Of a DNA stretch of 64,000 bases, positions 8,202 through 16,311 are shown piece by piece; position 1 is the first letter of the stretch, and the number at the start of each line of letters is the position of its first letter. Under the pieces are notes generated by a model. It did no database searches. It saw nothing but the letters and a program-made list of their open reading frames with translations, and was not told the origin of the DNA. Both the position numbers and the translations under genes were made by a program. The DNA comes from Bacteroidaceae bacterium (lineage in GTDB: Bacteria > Bacteroidota > Bacteroidia > Bacteroidales > Bacteroidaceae): contig JAFYWV010000044.1 in NCBI GenBank assembly GCA_017546505.1, positions 1 through 64,000 on the forward strand, read 5' to 3'.

Positions 8202-9141
8202 ATCCGTCTTCAATCTTTTGGGTGAGTGTCTTGCAAAGCTTTTCGTGTCTATACCTTGTGTATATGAAGAGTGCCATTAGTATTACAAGTTCAAAGAACA
8301 GGTAGAACCACATCTGTCCAATAAGCATTGTGATGAAAAGCATTATGGCGCGTGAGTTGAATGTGAGTATATTTGCATACTTCATCAGCGGAAGACTGCC
8401 CCGGCGAAATTCATTACGGAGCGAGTAGGGGATTTCTGTGCCGTATTTTGCGTTTACCGTCTTGATGAATATTTGAAACCGGGGTGTCATCCTCTCCTGG
8501 TTGTCAACGTATGCAATGTATGCGTTAAGGAATATTTTCCAAAAGAAATTCCCCCTCCACGGGGTCTCTTTGTACTCCTTGCGCACAGCGGCCGAGTTGT
8601 GGAACTCGTTGCCGTTCTTCTCATTTGTGAAGTACAGATGTATGTTGCGGTAGTAGTCGGCAAGCTGGCATTGCGAACCGTGTATCCAAAAGCCGCTGAA
8701 CGATACCATAATCCATATTATGACCCCCCATTGGTGTTCCGGTGCAAAGGGAATTGGTTGGAACGTCTCCCTTGCTGCTATGGCAAAGTATATGCAGAAG
8801 AACCAACAGTCGCCCGCAAAACCGTCGAGAATGCGTCCCCAACGAGTCTTTTGTCCGGTTATCCGTGCAAGCTGCCCGTCGGTGCTGTCATATATGTTGG
8901 CCCATACAAGCAGCAGCATTCCAAGAATGTTCCAGCCAAGGCTCTCTTGTGCAAAGCAGACACCTGCTGCAATTCCAAGGAATATTGATATGACGGTTAT
9001 AACATTGGGGTGTATGCCACGGTTGCGGAAAAACAGTGCACACCGGAAACCCAATGGACGGTAGAACCACATATCGAGCAGTTCTTCGGTGTCCATTGAT
9101 TTTATTGATGCAAGGTACATCTTTTTCTCTTCAGCGTTCAT
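8188..9141 (-). CDS. CDP-alcohol phosphatidyltransferase family membrane protein
   Basis: Integral membrane enzyme of 317 aa that should join a CDP-activated group to an alcohol with release of CMP. The family signature is visible as DSTDGQLAR, eight residues, then GRILDGFAGD. The last aspartate is one residue later than in the usual D-x3-D ending. Several hydrophobic segments follow, including a C-terminal pair. The gene overlaps the ATP-grasp gene by 4 bp. With a nucleotidyltransferase in the same operon, the donor may be a CDP-polyol made locally rather than CDP-diacylglycerol. The product could be a lipid headgroup or a soluble phosphodiester. Confidence 0.82.
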   Translation of the reverse strand: MNAEEKKMYLASIKSMDTEELLDMWFYRPLGFRCALFFRNRGIHPNVITVISIFLGIAAGVCFAQESLGWNILGMLLLVWANIYDSTDGQLARITGQKTRWGRILDGFAGDCWFFCIYFAIAARETFQPIPFAPEHQWGVIIWIMVSFSGFWIHGSQCQLADYYRNIHLYFTNEKNGNEFHNSAAVRKEYKETPWRGNFFWKIFLNAYIAYVDNQERMTPRFQIFIKTVNAKYGTEIPYSLRNEFRRGSLPLMKYANILTFNSRAIMLFITMLIGQMWFYLFFELVILMALFIYTRYRHEKLCKTLTQKIEDGYEYN

Positions 9142-9962
9142 TTCTGCAATCTTGTCTTCTCTTTTATCAGCCCGGCAATTTCAAGCGCAGCAATCTCTCT
9201 TATTGCTGTGAAGCTGGGAAAATCATTAATGTCAATTATATATATATCGCCTTCACGGGTGACAATGGCATCACCGCCGTAAATATCCAGCCCAATGAGC
9301 CGTGCAGCTTTCTGTGCAATCTCTCTGAGTACGGCTGTGTCGAAACTGTAATGCTGTGGTGCTCCATTAATCTCTTCTTTGCCGAACTTGGTGTTTTCCG
9401 GGTAGCAATGGTAAAAGAGCTTGCTGCCCACACCATAGAATTTTATGAGGTCGCCAGGGCAATGCTGCATTTGAATGCTGTCTGTTGTTCCCCGTTTGGT
9501 ATGTTGCTCTATGATAGCAATGGCTTCTTGCCGATTTTCTGCATAGCAGACATCGTCTTTGTGACAACTCCAGCCTTGAGCCTTTTTTATCCAGCAAGGA
9601 AAAAGCTCATTGTCTATCTCTTTTGCATCTTTGACAAAGCAAAATGATGGTTGTGGTATGCCGTTGTTGTGCAGAATTGTCATAAAACACTCACGTGAAG
9701 AGTTCTTCACAGCTGTTGTGGGGTTTATTACAACAACTCCCTGCTCTTCGGCTCTCCTTAGCCTTTCAAGTGTGCCTGTGGTGCGCGACATCGAGCATAC
9801 AGCTTGTGTGTCTGCAGGCAGTTCTTCCTCCTCGCCAACAACAGCAACATCTGCACCACATTCTGATAATCTGGCAATTATGCATTCCAATAGGGCTGCG
9901 TCGTTGACAGTCATATTCGGAGAATTTATCGGGTTGCGTGCTATGGCTGCAATCTTTGTCAT
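9138..9962 (-). CDS. ATP-grasp enzyme, resembles inositol phosphate kinases
   Basis: Soluble ATP-grasp protein of 274 aa. A KKAQGWSCH segment carries the nucleotide-binding lysine. IKFYGVGSKLFYH matches the central strand and GLDIYGGDAIV precedes the metal-binding end motif DINDFPSF. That motif, with D-x-N rather than E-x-N, is closer to inositol-trisphosphate 5/6-kinases (DINxFPGY) than to RimK-type ligases; this is a by-eye comparison. It overlaps both neighbours by 4 bp. It may phosphorylate a polyol phosphate or ligate an amino acid to the pathway product; the sequence does not decide. Confidence 0.7.
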   Translation of the reverse strand: MTKIAAIARNPINSPNMTVNDAALLECIIARLSECGADVAVVGEEEELPADTQAVCSMSRTTGTLERLRRAEEQGVVVINPTTAVKNSSRECFMTILHNNGIPQPSFCFVKDAKEIDNELFPCWIKKAQGWSCHKDDVCYAENRQEAIAIIEQHTKRGTTDSIQMQHCPGDLIKFYGVGSKLFYHCYPENTKFGKEEINGAPQHYSFDTAVLREIAQKAARLIGLDIYGGDAIVTREGDIYIIDINDFPSFTAIREIAALEIAGLIKEKTRLQK

Positions 9963-10654
9963 TCTGTAAGGAACTCTTCGGCTTTGGAAATATCCTCGGC
10001 GTGGTCTATGTCTATTATTTTCTTGAAGGGGTAGGCTTTTAGATTGAGTCCATTGGCGACAAGGCTGCGCTGGAAATTTCGCATTCTCTCATTGCCGCCG
10101 TTGATACATTGCTCCAAAATGTCAAGGGCATTCTCTTGCAGCCCGTATATTCCGCCCGAGATATATTTTGACGATGCTGTGGGTGTATCGGAAAACGCTG
10201 TTATTGCCAATTTGCTGTCTGTGTCAACGTATAATGGCTTTTCATCGTCAATATATTCGGTAACAGCCATAAGCGCATCGCTTGAGCCTGATTTGAAAGC
10301 CTTTATATACTCCGCAAACTCCTCCTCTTTGAATATGGTGTCTACTGTTGTCAGGCAAAACCGCTCGCCACGCAGCAGATGGCTCAAGGCATACAGGCTG
10401 TGCATTGAACTTTGCGTATCCTTGACCACAATGTTTATTGGGTATTGCTCCTGTAGTCTTTTCAGCAGTTGCAATGTGTCGGGCTGCTGTTCGTTAATTA
10501 TTATGTTTATACTGCTTGCTCCTTGTGACGCAAAGAGCACTACAAGGCGCTCTATGATGGGAGTGCCTTGTAGTGGAATGAGTGGTTTTGGGGTGTTCAC
10601 CCCCTCTTTTATGAGCCTTGCCCCCTCACCTGCAGCTATGATTGCAAACTTCAT
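9959..10654 (-). CDS. Sugar/polyol-phosphate nucleotidyltransferase
   Basis: GT-A-like NTP transferase of 231 aa that should activate a phosphorylated sugar or polyol with CTP or another NTP. The N-terminus MKFAIIAAGEGARL followed by TPKPLIPLQG is the nucleotide-binding signature, and a TTVDTIF segment holds the metal-binding Asp. The C-terminal DIDHAEDISKAEEFL is typical of cytidylyltransferases such as inositol-1-phosphate cytidylyltransferase. The ATG at 10654 is preferred over the GTG at 10672 because the conserved domain begins there. The gene follows pdxA by 21 bp and overlaps the ATP-grasp gene by 4 bp. Confidence 0.82.
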   Translation of the reverse strand: MKFAIIAAGEGARLIKEGVNTPKPLIPLQGTPIIERLVVLFASQGASSINIIINEQQPDTLQLLKRLQEQYPINIVVKDTQSSMHSLYALSHLLRGERFCLTTVDTIFKEEEFAEYIKAFKSGSSDALMAVTEYIDDEKPLYVDTDSKLAITAFSDTPTASSKYISGGIYGLQENALDILEQCINGGNERMRNFQRSLVANGLNLKAYPFKKIIDIDHAEDISKAEEFLTE

Positions 10655-10675
10655 ATAAAAAACGGTGTGCACTGA

Positions 10676-11773
10676 CTAATCCTGGTCGGCTTGTTGCAGG
10701 TTCAAACGGTTGCTGTCGTCGCGCTTCTCAAAATAGAGCTTGCGCAGTGGGTTGCGGCGTGCATCGGCATAGAACTTGCGGTTGCGCATTATGTCGATGG
10801 CTGCATATATTGCCTGACGGAAAGAATTTTCGTCGGCGACACCCTGTCCGGCAATGTCGTATGCAACTCCGTGTGCCGGTGATGTGCGTATGATGGAGAG
10901 TCCTGCCGTGAAATTTATACCGCTGTTCATTGCAAGTGCTTTGAGCGGTGCAAGCCCCTGGTCGTGATACATTGCAAGTATGGCATCGAATTGGTCATAT
11001 TTACCACTGCCCATAAAGCCGTCGGCAGCGAATGGACCATAACAGAAGATGCCGCCGTCGTTCATCTTCCTTATTGTCGGGGTGATGATTTCAATCTCCT
11101 CCTTGCCCAGAAGACCGTTGTCGCCGGCGTGAGGGTTGAGCGAGAGAACTGCAATCTTGGGTGCGTCTATGTTGAAGTCTTTCTTAAGGCTCTCGTTGAG
11201 AATTGTTATTTTCTCCTCAAGCAGCTCGGGGGTGATGGCTGCCGGAATATCGCGCAGTGCAAGGTGTGATGTGGCTACGGCAACACGCAGCTCGTTGCTG
11301 CATAAAATCATTAGTGCCTTGTCGCCATCATCGCTGCACTCTTGCAGATATTCGGTGTGTCCCGGGAACTGGAACTCTTCACATTGTATCGCGCTCTTGT
11401 CTATTGGGGCTGTTACAAGCGCGTCAATCTCGCCGTTCTTGTATGCCTCGACAGCTTTCTCAAGTGCCTGGAAAGCTGCTTGTCCAGCTTCGGCATCGCT
11501 GCTGCCAAGTTCTATGCGTAGTTCGTCGTTGTTGCAGTTTATAATGTTCAGCTTGCCGGCCTGTGCGTCTGTCACTTTCTCGATGGCATTGTATGGTATA
11601 TCCATTTCAAGCGCCTTACGGTGATAGGCTGCAGCTTTGGGTGAACCAAAAATTATAGGTGTGCAGATGTCGAACATCTCGGGGTTCTCGAAGGTCTTGA
11701 ATATAATCTCGTAACCGATGCCGTTGATGTCGCCTTGAGTGATTCCTACTCGTATTTTCCCTTTTTCGCTCAT
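10676..11773 (-). CDS. pdxA: 4-hydroxythreonine-4-phosphate dehydrogenase
   Basis: NAD-dependent enzyme of 365 aa in DXP-dependent pyridoxal phosphate synthesis. Metal-binding histidines are seen in FPGHTEYLQE, AMYHDQGLAPLKAL and SPAHGVAYDIAGQG, all in the expected order, with the N-terminal GITQGDINGIGYE. Length is normal for Bacteroidetes PdxA. It lies 18 bp after the DUF4837 gene and just before the polyol nucleotidyltransferase. PdxA relatives can act on other phosphorylated hydroxy acids, so a link to the downstream cluster is possible, but the simple reading is vitamin B6 synthesis. Confidence 0.93.
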   Translation of the reverse strand: MSEKGKIRVGITQGDINGIGYEIIFKTFENPEMFDICTPIIFGSPKAAAYHRKALEMDIPYNAIEKVTDAQAGKLNIINCNNDELRIELGSSDAEAGQAAFQALEKAVEAYKNGEIDALVTAPIDKSAIQCEEFQFPGHTEYLQECSDDGDKALMILCSNELRVAVATSHLALRDIPAAITPELLEEKITILNESLKKDFNIDAPKIAVLSLNPHAGDNGLLGKEEIEIITPTIRKMNDGGIFCYGPFAADGFMGSGKYDQFDAILAMYHDQGLAPLKALAMNSGINFTAGLSIIRTSPAHGVAYDIAGQGVADENSFRQAIYAAIDIMRNRKFYADARRNPLRKLYFEKRDDSNRLNLQQADQD

Positions 11774-11791
11774 ATCGTATTTCGGTTGTTT

Positions 11792-12817
11792 TTATTTCTT
11801 GTTTTCTTTTGTACTTGCATCTTCTGCAACAAGGTCTGCCGGGAGTTTAAGAGTGTATAGCGCCGATTCCAGCTTGCGCATAAAACCACGTTTCTCCTTG
11901 TTGGGTGCATACACGAATGCCTCCACAACTATTACCTTGCCGTTCTCCTCGTCCACGATAGAGTGTGAGACGAACGGGCCGCCGCCGAACATATCGTCAT
12001 TTTTCATATACCATAGTCCGCGTGCTACACTCATATACTTTCCATTGTATGCGGCATCGGTGGTTGTGACAGTCTCTGCGTCGGTCTGGATGTATTGCCC
12101 CGGCTCGCTGCCCGGGATATTCTCCATCATAACAGAGTCGCGCTTGTGTATGAAGTTTTCTCTTGTGAAGTTGTCGGGTGATGTGTAGGGGTAGCTGTAC
12201 ACGGCGAAACTGAGCATCTCGACCTTGCCCGGGTTGTTGTAATCCGAGAACCAAAGGAAATCATTGCCGCGCTTGTATCCGCTGATACTTGACGGAATCT
12301 TCATCTCGCATCCGAACTTCTCCTTTATCAGGGCGAGGGCTTGTTTGTTGTGTCTTTTGTTGAGCTCTGCAATTTGCGCCTCGCGCTCTTTCTCTGTAAA
12401 GAAATCTACAATAACCTGTGGGTTGTCGCTCACGAATTTGCCGAACGAATGCTTGTCGGGGGCGTTTATTGCCATTACAATCTGTGGCGATGCGTATATG
12501 TCCCTGTCGAAACGGAACTCGCACTTGCTGTGATTGCTGCTAACATCGACAAGGATAATGTTGCGGAATGCTTTGTTAGTTGAACTCAATTCTTCATTGT
12601 TCACCCTTGTGACTTTGAATGTTGCCTCCTTCTGTGGCAATCCCGGAACAGGGGTCTCCAAAGCCTGTGACAGAGCCTGTCCGGCCGGGGTGTTCCAAAG
12701 TGCATCGTCGCACACTACAAGAACTTCAAATGGAGAACCTATTGAATGGCGCTTTATCTCCTTGCTGCACGAGGTGAGCAATATTAGCGATAGCAGAAAC
12801 AAAAATGCTTTTTTCAT
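11792..12817 (-). CDS. DUF4837 family lipoprotein
   Basis: Lipoprotein of 341 aa of unknown function. The start MKKAFLFLLSLILLTSC gives a lipobox with Cys at residue 17, so the protein is probably anchored in the envelope. The body matches DUF4837 as known in Bacteroidetes: an N-terminal FEVLVVCDDALW and several charged beta segments. An ATG at 12826 would overlap rlmN by 4 bp; the ATG at 12817 places the signal peptide directly at the N-terminus. Pairing with rlmN and pdxA suggests shared transcription rather than shared function. Confidence 0.82.
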   Translation of the reverse strand: MKKAFLFLLSLILLTSCSKEIKRHSIGSPFEVLVVCDDALWNTPAGQALSQALETPVPGLPQKEATFKVTRVNNEELSSTNKAFRNIILVDVSSNHSKCEFRFDRDIYASPQIVMAINAPDKHSFGKFVSDNPQVIVDFFTEKEREAQIAELNKRHNKQALALIKEKFGCEMKIPSSISGYKRGNDFLWFSDYNNPGKVEMLSFAVYSYPYTSPDNFTRENFIHKRDSVMMENIPGSEPGQYIQTDAETVTTTDAAYNGKYMSVARGLWYMKNDDMFGGGPFVSHSIVDEENGKVIVVEAFVYAPNKEKRGFMRKLESALYTLKLPADLVAEDASTKENKK

Positions 12818-12822
12818 ATTGG

Positions 12823-13863
12823 TCAATTGTTATTGTTTTTCTCTTGTTTAAGTGTCGAGAGCATACCGCAGGCTGCAAAAATATCCTCGCCACGCGATGC
12901 TCTGATAGTCGTGAACAATCCGTTGCCGGTGAGGAAGTCACGCAACTGTGTCATCCCCTTCTCGTCAACCCCTTCAAGTGGAACTCCGGGGATTGCGTGG
13001 TAGCGTATTAGGTTTATCCGGCAGTCAATGCCATTCAGCAACTGCAACAGTTTGCGGGCATAGAAAGGTGTTTCGTTTATTCCTTTGAAAACAATGTACT
13101 CGAATGTAAGTCGTCGCTGATGGCTGAAATCGTATTGTTTCAAAAGGTCAAGCATCTCTGTGATTGGGAAACCCTTTTCGGCCGGCATAATCTCGGCACG
13201 TTGCTCCGGAATGGGGTGGTGCAGGCTGATGGCGATGTGATAGTCGCCCGAGTCGAGCAGACGCTTCAATCCTTTGCGAACTCCCACCGATGACACTGTC
13301 AAACGGTGTGGACTCCATCCAAGCCCATACTCCGAAGTCAATATCTCGATTGCCGGCAACAGATTGTCGAGATTGTCACAGGGCTCGCCCATTCCCATAA
13401 ATACAATGTTTGTGAGCTTCTCGAATTCGGGGAGCGCCAAAATCTGGTTTACAATTTCGTTTGTGGTGAGGTTTGCAGTGTATTTCTGCTTTCCGGTCAT
13501 ACAGAACAGACAGTTCATCTTGCAACCCACCTGTGACGACACGCACAGTGTGGCGCGGTCGCCATCGGGGATATACACGGCCTCGACAAAATGGTTGTTG
13601 TCAACCCTATAAAGATATTTCACAGTTCCATCTGTAGAACGGGCTGCATCGGCCGGTGCTGCATATCCCACTTCGAACATTTCATTCAGCTTTGTGCGGT
13701 TTTTGAGTGATATGTTCGACATCTCGTCAATAGTGGCAACACGTTTCTTGTATACCCAGTCGGCTATTTGCTTGGCTGTGAATGCCGGCATACCAACCTC
13801 CTTGACAGCTTCGGTGAGGCTGCTTAAAGTCATTCCTGCCAATTTCCTTTTCCTATTTTCCAT
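12823..13863 (-). CDS. rlmN: 23S rRNA (adenine-2503-C2)/tRNA-A37 methyltransferase
   Basis: Radical SAM methyltransferase of 346 aa that methylates C2 of A2503 in 23S rRNA and of A37 in some tRNAs. The cluster motif is CKMNCLFC (Cys114, Cys118, Cys121). The C-terminal Cys332 in FAACGML is the residue that resolves the methylated-cysteine intermediate. The N-terminal helical RNA-binding domain is present. It is the first gene of the seven-gene minus-strand run ending at 7470 and has a promoter element 46 bp upstream. RlmN and Cfr are close relatives; the length and linkage favour RlmN. Confidence 0.95.
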   Translation of the reverse strand: MENRKRKLAGMTLSSLTEAVKEVGMPAFTAKQIADWVYKKRVATIDEMSNISLKNRTKLNEMFEVGYAAPADAARSTDGTVKYLYRVDNNHFVEAVYIPDGDRATLCVSSQVGCKMNCLFCMTGKQKYTANLTTNEIVNQILALPEFEKLTNIVFMGMGEPCDNLDNLLPAIEILTSEYGLGWSPHRLTVSSVGVRKGLKRLLDSGDYHIAISLHHPIPEQRAEIMPAEKGFPITEMLDLLKQYDFSHQRRLTFEYIVFKGINETPFYARKLLQLLNGIDCRINLIRYHAIPGVPLEGVDEKGMTQLRDFLTGNGLFTTIRASRGEDIFAACGMLSTLKQEKNNNN

Positions 13864-13908
13864 AACGCACCGTGGGGGCTTTTGTTTGCAACAAATGCTA
13901 TTTCCTTG

Positions 13909-13916
13909 CGAAGATA
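13909..13916 (-). promoter_or_regulatory. -7 element of the rlmN operon
   Basis: TATCTTCG on the minus strand is a one-base variant of the consensus. The same variant precedes the genes at 32850 and 55201. It probably drives rlmN through the HAD gene, as no terminator is seen in between. Confidence 0.5.
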
Positions 13917-14009
13917 ATGCAAAAAAGTGATTTTTCGGTAATGTAAACCTCTTTTTAATAACAAATGATATTTTATCTCATTTTGTGACCTCTATCCAAC
14001 TGTTTTTAC

Positions 14010-14017
14010 TATTTTCG
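14010..14017 (+). promoter_or_regulatory. -7 element of the GT2-HIT gene
   Basis: TATTTTCG ends only 5 bp before the ATG at 14023. Transcription would begin at or next to that codon, so the mRNA is either leaderless or translation starts at the ATG at 14035. Confidence 0.5.
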
Positions 14018-14022
14018 CAGAA

Positions 14023-16311
14023 ATGATTGAAAAAATGGCGAAAAAACATATAAAAACAGTTGTGACTGGTAGTTTGCTGCAATCGACAGCTTGGTTCAAG
14101 AACGTTGCTGTTGAGGCCGAGGGTGATTACTTGCTTCTTGTGGGCAAGGATGGTGTCTTGGTTGATGAGGTGCAGCTCGATGAGATGTCGCGTGCAATGC
14201 CGGCCGATGCGGTTATGGGCTATTCCCACTATCGTAAAAAGATTGATGGCAATGTGGCAGATGCTCCCACAATTGACTGGCAGCAGGGTAGCTTGCGCAA
14301 TGACTTTGATTTTGGACCTGTGATACTCTTAAGAGTCGAAGCTTTGAAAAGGTATCTCGAATTGGAGCTTGACGAATACGTATATGCCGGTTTTTATCAA
14401 TTGTCTTTGGCTATGGCGCGTTTGGGATGTATATACCACCATAGCGAATATGTATACACGGTTGATGAGGACGACACGCGCAAGAGTGGCGAGAAACAGT
14501 TTGACTATGTGAACCCCGCGCAGCGTAACGTGCAGATAGAGATGGAAAAGGTCTGCACACATCATCTGAAAGAGGTTGGTGCGTGGCTGCCACCCTGCAA
14601 ATATGACGAAATAGACCTTTGTGCAGGTGATTTTCCGGTTGAGGCTTCGGTGATAATCCCCGTACTTAATCGTGAAATGACCATAGCCGATGCAATTTCT
14701 TCGGTACTCAAGCAAAAGACGGCGTTTGCTTTCAATATATTGGTCGTTGACAACCATTCGGCCGACAGGACACCCCAAATGATTGACTCTTTTGATGATG
14801 AGAGGGTGGTGCATATTGTTCCCTCGCGCAGGGATTTGGGGATAGGCGGTTGTTGGGAACTTGCTGTCAATGATGCCCGCTGCGGACGTTTTGCCGTTCA
14901 ACTTGACAGTGATGATATTTATAGCGATGAAAATACCTTGCAGCGCATTGTCGACGGCTTTTATGAGCAGCAATGCGCAATGCTCATAGGTTCTTATAGA
15001 ATATGCGATTTTGAACTCAATACATTACCTCCCGGTGTTATAGACCACAAGGAGTGGAGTGAGGACAACGGGCGCAATAACGCCTTGCGCATAAACGGAC
15101 TTGGTGCTCCACGCGCATTCTTTACGCCTGTAATACGCCAGGTGGGATTTCCGAATGTGAGCTATGGCGAGGACTATGCCGTGGGCTTGCAGATATCCCG
15201 TACATACAAGATTGGTCGTATATATGATGTCCTCTATCTGTGCCGTCGTTGGGGGGGGAATTCCGATGCGGCCCTGTCACACGAGAAGGTCAACGCACAC
15301 AATCTCTACAAAGACTCTTTGCGAAGTGCGGAACTTGCTGCGCGTCAAGCTCTTGTGAGTGCTTGGGGTTGTGTGCCCGGCAATGACATTGTGCGTTTTT
15401 TTGAAAAACAACTGCAACAATGGCCTGCTGCGGCAAAAGGCGTAAAGGCGCTGGGAGCTGTCTGTGTGCGTGATTTGGAAAACGGAATTACTTTGCAGTA
15501 TAACCCGGCGCGTGAGGTTTCTACGGCTGCAAAAGTCGATGCGGCATCAATTGCAGCCCGTCCCTGTTTCTTGTGTGCCGAGAACCGCCCGCCAGAGCAG
15601 ATTGCCGGGGATGCAATGGGTACATTGGAGTTGTTGGTAAATCCCTATCCCATTTTGCCCTGGCATTTTACTTTGCCGACAAAAAAACATATTCCGCAAA
15701 TGTTGAGGCCGATGTATGCCGATATGCTGAACCTTGCAGGCAGATGGGGAGAGCTCGCGCTTTTTTATAACGGAGCAAAATGTGGCGCTTCGGCCCCCGA
15801 CCACGCACATCTTCAGGCTGTTCGCCGTGATGGCATCCCATTGCTTGGAGTTATTGATAATGCTACTGTTGTGTTGGGAGAACCGTTGTGCAATGTCGGT
15901 GACGGGTGTATCTATAATGTCAAAGGGTACGTAGTTCCGTTCTTTATGATAGTCTCTAAAACTGTATCTTGCTCGTTGGGACTGCTTGAACGATTGCTTG
16001 CTGTTATGCCGTTGGTTGACAACGAACTTGAACCGCGAATGAATGTGATTGCCTTCTGTGACCGGAACGATGGCTTTGTTACCATCGTGTTACCTCGCGC
16101 CAAGCATCGTCCGGCTTGTTATTATGCCGACGATGAGTCGCAACGCGTGGTTAGTCCTGGCGCTTTGGATATGTCGGGGTTTATGGTTGCTCCACGCAAG
16201 TGTGACTTTGAAAATATTACGGCCGATGAGGCTGTGGCCTTGTTGCGCGAGGTGGCAATGTCGCAGGATGAGGCCGATGCTGTTGTTGAAAGGCTAAAGA
16301 TGCAGCAATGA
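14023..16311 (+). CDS. GT2 glycosyltransferase fused to an Apa/HIT-like domain (DUF4922)
   Basis: Large soluble protein of 762 aa with three parts. Residues 1-200 look like an incomplete GT-A fold (DYLLLVGKDG). Residues about 206-470 are a GT2 domain: ASVIIPVLNREMTI at the start, LVVDNHSADRT, and DSDD as the metal-binding site. Residues about 495-700 match DUF4922: NPYPILPWHFTLP, then GASAPDHAHLQ with the HxHxQ triad His594, His596 and Gln598. That triad is the signature of Apa and GDP-galactose phosphorylases of the HIT superfamily. No signal peptide or membrane span is seen. It overlaps the SpoIID gene by 4 bp. The protein may use a nucleotide sugar by both transfer and phosphorolysis; the substrate is unknown. 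Confidence 0.8.
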   Translation: MIEKMAKKHIKTVVTGSLLQSTAWFKNVAVEAEGDYLLLVGKDGVLVDEVQLDEMSRAMPADAVMGYSHYRKKIDGNVADAPTIDWQQGSLRNDFDFGPVILLRVEALKRYLELELDEYVYAGFYQLSLAMARLGCIYHHSEYVYTVDEDDTRKSGEKQFDYVNPAQRNVQIEMEKVCTHHLKEVGAWLPPCKYDEIDLCAGDFPVEASVIIPVLNREMTIADAISSVLKQKTAFAFNILVVDNHSADRTPQMIDSFDDERVVHIVPSRRDLGIGGCWELAVNDARCGRFAVQLDSDDIYSDENTLQRIVDGFYEQQCAMLIGSYRICDFELNTLPPGVIDHKEWSEDNGRNNALRINGLGAPRAFFTPVIRQVGFPNVSYGEDYAVGLQISRTYKIGRIYDVLYLCRRWGGNSDAALSHEKVNAHNLYKDSLRSAELAARQALVSAWGCVPGNDIVRFFEKQLQQWPAAAKGVKALGAVCVRDLENGITLQYNPAREVSTAAKVDAASIAARPCFLCAENRPPEQIAGDAMGTLELLVNPYPILPWHFTLPTKKHIPQMLRPMYADMLNLAGRWGELALFYNGAKCGASAPDHAHLQAVRRDGIPLLGVIDNATVVLGEPLCNVGDGCIYNVKGYVVPFFMIVSKTVSCSLGLLERLLAVMPLVDNELEPRMNVIAFCDRNDGFVTIVLPRAKHRPACYYADDESQRVVSPGALDMSGFMVAPRKCDFENITADEAVALLREVAMSQDEADAVVERLKMQQ

